In this document: piece after piece, positions 57,586 through 64,000 of the stretch
Layout of the letters: every line of letters starts with the position of its first letter
How positions within the stretch are numbered: the stretch's first letter is position 1
NCBI RefSeq assembly: GCF_954871325.1
Contig: NC_088776.1
Coordinates: 19,034,052-19,098,051, forward strand
From: Gordionus sp. m RMFG-2023
Taxonomy: Eukaryota > Nematomorpha > Gordioida > Chordodea > Parachordodidae
Reading direction: 5' to 3'
Length of the DNA stretch: 64,000 nucleotides
Translations under genes and position numbers: made by a program
Notes under the pieces: model-generated
What the model saw: only the letters and a program-made list of their open reading frames with translations
What the model was told of the DNA's origin: nothing
Databases searched by the model: none

Positions 57586-59904
57586 GGGGAGACCGGGGTA
57601 AAACGATAGGCATTTTCATAAAAATTTTAAACAAGAGTCAAACACAACAAATTATAGATCAATGTGTAGCCCCATCCCTCTTCTACAAGATAAAAAAAAG
57701 TGTAGCCCTCTATCTATAATATTTTAATAGCTATGATTAGTTATGTAAAACTACTCATTTTCGCCATTTTACCCTGGGTACAGGGTAAAATGGATAAGCA
57801 CTAGGGTAAAGTGGTTAAAATAATATTTGACACATATTTATTGTTTTATTTAACAAATATTACAAATTTAAGATTTATTTATGATTTTTATTTAAAAACT
57901 AATCGATACAATAAGGACATGTAAAATAATTATCATAATTAGCACATTTAGAATGTGCCCATTCAAGGCACATTGTACATTTTAGCCATTCATCGCCCTC
58001 GCGACTATTTTTATAGTTTTTATTACAAATAACACATAAACAATTATTTTTTGATATCTTTTTTTTTCTCTGAATTAATAATTTTTTTTTATAAGGTGTA
58101 GATGTTAATATTTCTGAATTCTTTTTTTTAGATATTTTATCCGGTGAAATATTGAATAATTTTGGAATAGGTATTATAGATGAAGGATTGAATACTTTAT
58201 TATAATTTTTTGAGCATGATGGTAACATATCATGATAAGGTTCATCAATATCATCTGGAACATTTTCGTTCAATAATATAGATAAATCACTATCATTATT
58301 TTGAGTCACTGTAAGATTTTTAAGTCACTGTAATATTTTATCATTATTTTCAAATTCAATATTTGAGCTAGCATTTGAATTATTACAGCAGATATAATCT
58401 TGTTCTGTAAATATATTTGGGTTTAAAGGAAATATGCCACATGCTAACAACCCATTTAATATATTATTTGGTGTCACTGCCCTTGGTATTTCATTTTTTA
58501 ACACTCCTGGAATATCATAAATCTGAAATTGTTGCCCACATGATTTCTCATCCATGTGTCAATAGCTCCATTATAAAACTTTTTCAATGGCCCATAAACT
58601 GCTTTGTCTAATGGTTGGAGTTTATGCGAGCAATGTGGTGGAAGTGTTAGAATAACAATCCCATTGGAGCGACAATAGTTTATAACGGAAATTGAACAAT
58701 GAGAGCTATGGTTATTTAAGATTAATAAGACATTTTTCTCATTGGATGCACTAGAATATTTTTTAAAGTGTTCCAAAAAAGATAAAAATTCCTCCTCTTG
58801 CATCCAACTCGATGCGTTTCCCACACCCTTAGATCCAATAGGCCCATCACGAATAAAGTGATCTTTGTATCGTTTTCTTGGAAAAATAAAAAATGGTGGA
58901 ATGCTATGGCCTATAGCATTGATGGCTAAACATATTGTAACTAACGTTCCTCTTTCTCCTGACGTTATAGAGCCGACTTGTTTGGCACCCTTCTGTGCTA
59001 TAATTTTTGTAGGAGTTTGAACGGTGGTGAAACCACTTTCATCTGCATTCCATATATTATGTGGTTCAAAGTTATAAGAATTATATAGCTTAATTAAATT
59101 TTCAAAAAATTTATTGACATTTGTGGGATTGAAGCCATATGCTCTTGCTAGACTAGTAGCTTCAGGGGTACGAATCGAAAGTTGGGAATGTCGTTTTCTA
59201 AACCCCATAAACCAGTCCTCTCCAGCCATACCATTAGTTGTCCAGCTTTCTGGGAAAGATTTGCCATATTCTTTAGCAAGCTGATATGCAAATCCTCTTA
59301 TCTTGTTTATTTATAAAATAAAACAATTTCATTTTAATAATTAACAATACCAGTTCCATAGAGTTAAAATGATATATAATTAATTAAATAAATTGAATTA
59401 ATTTCATAATTTTAATAATGCTCAATTGGTAACTTTAATATTAAATATCAATATTTATTTGATTATAATAAATGAATGAATGAAAAATTTAATGTGAATA
59501 ATTTTATATTTTAACCGTTTTACCCATAACAGCTTTACCCCTAGGTGACATATATTATATATATCGTTATTGCGTGACTTCTAATATAGCTAAAGATGTC
59601 AGATAAATTTTATTTTATAGTTAATACATTAAGGAACATGTGTGCCAAATTTTGAATCCTGAGGATATGTAAATTTTACTAAAAGCAAAATATACTAGAG
59701 ATTGATTTTTATATTTTTTGGGTAAAAAACAGTTTTTTGACAAAATATATAAAACCAGGTAAGTTTTTTAAAAGATGAACATAGGTAAGAAATTAGATAT
59801 AAAAATACATCTTCACACCAAATTTAAGGTCTTTATACTCAATGGTTAAAAAGTTATTCGCGTTAACATTGTTACCCCGTCAATCGCTTTACCCCGGTCT
59901 CCCC
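57586..59904 (-). mobile_element. pogo-like (Tc1/mariner superfamily) transposon, 2.3 kb, nearly whole
   Basis: Terminal inverted repeats GGGGAGACCGGGGTAAA on both sides, flanked by TA. It carries one minus-strand transposase gene (57899-59310). A clearly related, shorter copy starts at 60943 and a further fragment lies at 63773-63860. The preserved ends and long coding blocks suggest moderate age. Confidence 0.92.
57899..59310 (-). pseudogene. pogo-like DDE transposase with C-terminal PHD-like finger (broken)
   Basis: Order on the minus strand: CENP-B-type end of a DNA-binding region (FAYQLAKEYGKSFP, GEDWFMGFRKRH), then DDE_1 core with NADESGF (first D) and LQPLDKAVYGPLK (third D), then a linker with GLLACGIFPLNP, then a finger CVICNKNY...CTMCLEWAHSKC...CPYC. 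The second catalytic D is N (LILNNHSSH). A frameshift lies near 58540 and a short tandem duplication adds a stop near 58320. No helix-turn-helix part precedes the start, so the N terminus is deleted or in an unseen exon. Inactive as it stands. Confidence 0.88.
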
Positions 59905-60942
59905 TAAGTGATTTAATCATCTTGGGTTAGGTCTATTATTAATAATAATGTACTAACACTAAATGGAGCTCAAGTTTTTTTTGGAAACTATTGAATTAAT
60001 GGAATCTTTTTCATATTTTTTAAAAAATTTAAATCTTTTTCTCTTGCCCGTATTTTATATGCAATGATTTAATAGCCAGGTTAAATCAAAATACTGACGA
60101 TATTATTAGTATTATTGAGGAGTGAAAAGTCTAATAGAGAAAATGACTTAACCCAGCTATAAACTATATCTTCTAGTGCAATAACACATGTAATAAATGC
60201 TTAATGTATATTTATGAGGTTCTTCTGCCCTATAATAATCGTGAAAAACGTTAAATAAATTAAAAATTATAAAAAATAGGTTGAGATCAAGGATATGAGA
60301 AGTAATTGAAGAGAATTGCTGGCCGAAATTTAACTAAAAGAAATTCCTGTTTTTTTTAGCCAAAGTTTGAAATTAATACGAGATTTAACTAAAAAAATTA
60401 TAATATATGCTTTTAATTAATTTATTTATATTTTACTTGTAACTATAATTTGCAATTTACTTAATGATGATTTATAGGATTTTATATGTTTAATTCTTAA
60501 AATAAAATGTTATCTATCATGTCATATTAGTCTCTTTCTTCTTATTCAATATATAATAGCTGCAAAATAATCTATAATATCGTTTTGGACATGTTTGGTA
60601 GAAAAAAATATAATAAATAAATAAAGACCATGTAATACGAATAAGCCTTTAAAGGGGACTTGGCCGAAGGCCGGGGAAGCTGTTAGGAGTTTTTCCTTGA
60701 GGCTGAGGTATTTCCAATCGGTCTTTGCGCTTCCTCCTTCGATATGGTTATCATACTACTATATCAAATTTACAACTTTCGGATCATTTTTTTAAATCGT
60801 AAAAATAATATAATGAGATGAAACCCTTCTATAAAATTTACTCAAAATCATTCTTGGTTCATTTTTCAGCAATTACTAGGGTTTATTGATTTGTTTAGGC
60901 GTAATAGCTAAAAGAAAAAAATCACTATTAAATTAATTCATA
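59905..60942. other. Gene-free stretch
   Basis: A+T-rich. A G+C-richer block at 60650-60740 (ggggacttggccgaaggccgg and ccttgaggctgagg) weakly resembles 18000-18105. No gene recognised. Confidence 0.4.
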
Positions 60943-61939
60943 GGGGAGACCAGGCTAAAACAATTGATATTTATCATTTCCACCATCAAAATTTTAAACA
61001 AAAACAAATCAAAACACATTACAATTTATATGTATCCCAATCTCTCACCTACAAAATAAAAAAAATGTAGCTCTCTATTTACAATACTTTAGGATAATTA
61101 TGTGGAGTTTGCCATTTTCGCCATTTAACCCCAAGACTAAAGTAAAGCGGAATAATATTGAACATAACTGTATTGTGTTATTTTACGGAATATAATGATG
61201 ACATCTATTTATTACTTTTAAGTATAACTAATCTGTACAATAAGGAAATGCGAATAAATTATCAAAAATATAACATTTTGAGTATGCCCATTATAGACAC
61301 ACGATGCATTTCGATTAATCTTCCTCTTTATGACTATTTTTAAAAATTTTACTCCAAATTACACACAAACTATTTATTAATGCTCTTTTTTTGGCTTAAA
61401 AATATCATTTTACATGGTGTAGACAATATTAGCGAACTACAGCTTTAATCAGACCGAAAATTTTAACCGCTTTGCCCACTTTACCCCAAGCAGGCGCGCA
61501 ATCAATGGAAGGGGATTCCCCTATCGCAATTTGTCTGCTCTCCAGTGGCGTAGTCATGGAGGGGGAGGGGTCAATCACCTCCCCATGAAGAAATTTTTTT
61601 AAAAAATTTTTCTTTTAATTTACTAAATTGATAATATATAAATATGCTTAAAATTTAAAAAACAATTTTTATTATTTTTTTAATTTATAAATAATAATAA
61701 TACTATGATTATAATATTTGATTATCTTTTATATTTTTTAAATAAATTTTGAATTAATTTTAAATTATCTTGCAAAAAACTTGTGTAGTTTGTAATATTC
61801 CTTTTTTAAAAAAAATCTACTTTATCAATTTCATTATGAAAAAACAATCATTAATTTATTCCTATTTCACAAATGTTAAGGAACAGATATACCAAAAGTC
61901 AATTTGATTACCTTTTTATGTCGATATTAAATATATAAG

Positions 61940-62155
61940 TAGTGTTGTTAAATGGCTGGATATGAGTGAATTTTTTAAAACGGCGAACTCAGTATTTTAG
62001 GTAGAAGAATTGCCTAAATCTCGAGATTTTATTAATAGATGTGTAATTTGTACCATTTATGACCTAAATCTTTATGTGCTTAATATTTTTCTGGATAAAA
62101 TATTGAATTAGCCAATTTTAAAAATAGGCTCAAATCGAGTCGTTTAATAACACTA
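61940..62155. mobile_element. Palindromic MITE, TAGTGTTGTTAAACGG family, copy 2
   Basis: 216 bp, ends TAGTGTTGTTAAATGG and, inverted, TAGTGTTATTAAACG. Exact 8-bp target-site duplication tatataag (61932-61939, 62156-62163). Confidence 0.88.
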
Positions 62156-62539
62156 TATATAAGTATCAATGTTACAACAATATCAAGTCCCATATTTTAA
62201 AATAATTATAGGATTTTCTATACTGATAATAATAGAAAACCTATTTTAGATATTACGTTTATTTAATTTTTTTAAATTTTCATTCTATCTTGTTTAATGA
62301 CATTAAAATTACCTCTATATTTATTAAACCAACTGAAAAGAATAAATAACATCTATGAAGATGATAGAATCATAAGCTTCAAAAATATTTTTAATCGAGA
62401 AAAATGAAACCTTAATGTATTCAGATCAAATAGATTTTTGAAAATTAAAATTTTTTTATTTAAGATTCAGCTTTGCCGTAATTTTTATTTCTCTTATAAC
62501 TGGTTTTTATTAATTGGCTGAAAAAACTGATCAATAGAC

Positions 62540-63300
62540 TAGTAAGTACTAGTCAGGCATTATATATTTTTGGTTACTTATATAATTTTCTTTCTAATAT
62601 GATGCCAATTTTGACAATTTTTTTATTTTGTCAAAAATATTTTTCTTTAAACTATCTACCAAACGGGTAGAAGTAAAGAAATATGAAATATGCACTAATT
62701 TGACATAAAATTTTTTGATAATACTTCCAGGTGTTTGGCTAACTTTACGCTTAAATTTTATAGTTAGTTTTTGGTTCATATTCGGTTACTGGCTGGCATA
62801 AAGAATTAATAAGGCACTAAATATTAAGACAAACCTAGTTAAAACTTCTTTATGGCATAATGCTAATTTTGACAATTATTTATAATTTACCGATAATTCT
62901 TTTCCTCTTTTAATCAACTACGAAAATGAATAAAGCAATAAAATTTACTAATAAAACCCTAATTAATGGTTTAGTATGTTTCAGAATTAGTGTTTTCAAA
63001 TGCTTGGCTCACTTCACGCTTAGGAGCATATGTATATAACTCAGTTTCTTTTCGTGACTCTCATATTTGAGTGAGGAATAGTACTAGTCAGGCAATATAT
63101 TAGCGCACGCTAGATATATAGTTCTTTATATTTTCCATTAGCACGATGTCTATTTTGACAATTTTTCTTCTTCTTTATACTGTCGACCAAACGAATTAAA
63201 TTAATGACAATTATGATCTAAACATTCATAAAATTTACTGAATATAAATGCTTTCAGTCACTTTTTAATATTAAGGTTGGCCAAAATTTTGTTACTAATA
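62540..63300. repeat. Diverged tandem repeat, about 260-290 bp period
   Basis: Three copies share attttgacaatttt (62605, 62866, 63152). Pairs share tactagtcaggca (62548, 63084) and ttggctaactttacgcttaa / ttggctcacttcacgctta (62735, 63003). Lies inside the 61543-63437 element. An apparent 61-residue frame at 62594-62779 is not conserved between copies. Confidence 0.7.
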
Positions 63301-63860
63301 ATTTTTTCCTTTATACTGGCTAGTATACTGGTTAAAAGCGGTCTCTAATAAAGTACAAAACATTGCCATATTTTAGAATTATAAAAAATTTTAACCCCCC
63401 CCCCCTTTTTAATTGGAAAATCCTGGCTACACCATTGCTGTTCTTGTGAATATCATTTTAAGCAAATAAACATTTCCCCCCTACACACCCTTCAGTCTCG
63501 AAAATATATACAATAAAAATCATTATAAAGAAGAATTTGAAAGAAAGTAAAAATTAATAACTTTTTTAAATAACAACTTATAATTCAAAATTTTTAGGCA
63601 AAATGCATTTTTATAAAAAATAAGTGAAAACCCATTATTAGTTTTATAAAAATATAATATAGTCAAAGGCCTACAATTAGTGAATCTAAAGACCTTCAAT
63701 AAAATTTAGGGCGGAACACCCGGCCTAATAGTTCCCCCTATGGAAAATCTTGGATACATCTGTTACCCCAAGGCTATATAAATCATTATTGCGTATCTTC
63801 TAATTAAGCTATAAACCGATAAACTTTATTTTAGAGCCACATATTTTTAAATCATGAGTA

Positions 63861-64000
63861 GTGTTGCCTAATCGGCTAAAAACTACGCATAAGCCTAATT
63901 AGGCCTAGCCTAAAAATCGGCTAAACCTAATTAGGCTTAGCCTAAAAATCGCATAAAACTAAATTAGTCAAAAATTCTCCATCGGCTAATCGTCGGTCAG
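63861..64000. mobile_element. Left end of another hAT-like element, cut by window edge
   Basis: Starts TAGTGTTGCCTAATCGGCTA inside the pogo copy, then two direct copies of a unit with aattaggcctagcctaaaaa and tcggctaaacc. The right end is outside the window. Confidence 0.5.

Larger units (their letters stand above)
61543..63437. mobile_element. hAT-like element, 1.9 kb, non-coding
   Basis: Ends CAGTGGCGTAGTCATGG and, inverted, CAATGGTGTAGCCAGG, followed by G-rich tracts. Flanking octamers ctgctctc and ctgttctt match 6/8. It contains a MITE (61940-62155) and a diverged tandem repeat (62540-63300). Confidence 0.65.
61491..63762. mobile_element. CAG...CTG element with 10-bp flanking repeat, inside the pogo copy
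   Basis: Begins CAGGCGCGCAATC and ends ggatacatctg. The decamer ttaccccaag directly abuts both ends (61481-61490 and 63763-63772), and the pogo sequence continues across it. It has no coding sequence of its own; most of it is the hAT at 61543-63437. Confidence 0.6.
60943..63860 (-). mobile_element. Second pogo-family copy, internally deleted and split
   Basis: Starts GGGGAGACCAGGCTAAAAC after TA. It follows 57586-58110 in order, including the PHD-finger region as a degraded match, then jumps to sequence matching about 59500. It is cut at 61490 and resumes at 63773, where gctatataaatcattattgc follows the match to 59545-59660. The far end lies beyond another insertion at 63861. Non-autonomous; transposase core deleted. 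Confidence 0.75.

Noticed and set aside
1-64000. tRNA or rRNA genes
   Set aside because: I saw no cloverleaf with A and B boxes and no rRNA-like block by eye; a covariance-model scan would be needed to exclude a diverged tRNA.

Overview
This is a very A+T-rich (about three-quarters A+T by eye) stretch of an animal nuclear genome. It holds one recognisable host gene set in a dense landscape of decayed transposable elements. No tRNA, rRNA, CRISPR array or prokaryotic-style operon is visible. The encoded polymerase resembles animal POLG more than fungal Mip1, and the element mix (many hAT families, piggyBac, a pogo-like element with a C-terminal PHD-like finger, a Ty3/Gypsy fossil) fits an invertebrate. 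The species cannot be fixed from sequence alone.

Host gene. The minus strand from 50703 down to 24818 encodes the mitochondrial DNA polymerase gamma catalytic subunit (POLG). I rebuilt 16 exons by hand from splice signals and homology. Every junction is phase-consistent and the exons sum to 3621 nt, i.e. 1206 codons plus a stop. All three exonuclease motifs and polymerase motifs A, B and C are present, so the gene looks functional. Introns are bimodal: seven of 38-412 nt, and eight of about 0.64-8.3 kb, several of which hold transposons. The terminal exon lies 8.28 kb beyond exon 15. A possible terminal exon of an unidentified plus-strand gene lies at 20221-20396.

Layout. 230-10571: a nest of elements. 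A CAGCGTCTA-type MITE or hAT end pair encloses a broken minus-strand Ty3/Gypsy fossil. That fossil is split by a second LTR fragment and a TTAGGTTAG-containing minisatellite, which is itself split by a hAT element carrying two MITEs. 11791-15459: a hAT whose left end is split by a 2.2-kb long-inverted-repeat element with a minisatellite in one arm. 15820-17672 and 30268-33003: two copies of one hAT family. 20895-21707, 22634-22873, 23693-24321: hAT-type elements. 25124-27212 and 27425-28791: a Hermes-like hAT and an unusual GGTAAC-ended element, both in POLG intron 15. 33-51 kb: POLG exons with hAT, MITE and piggyBac insertions in the introns. 53114-54848: a piggyBac remnant. 57586-59904: a nearly whole pogo-like element. 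60943 to the window end: a second pogo copy split by a four-level nest.

The elements appear to have no role in common with POLG beyond occupying its introns. The main interest is the complete POLG gene model, the tiny introns and 40-nt microexon, and the unusually readable insertion chronologies given by intact target-site duplications.
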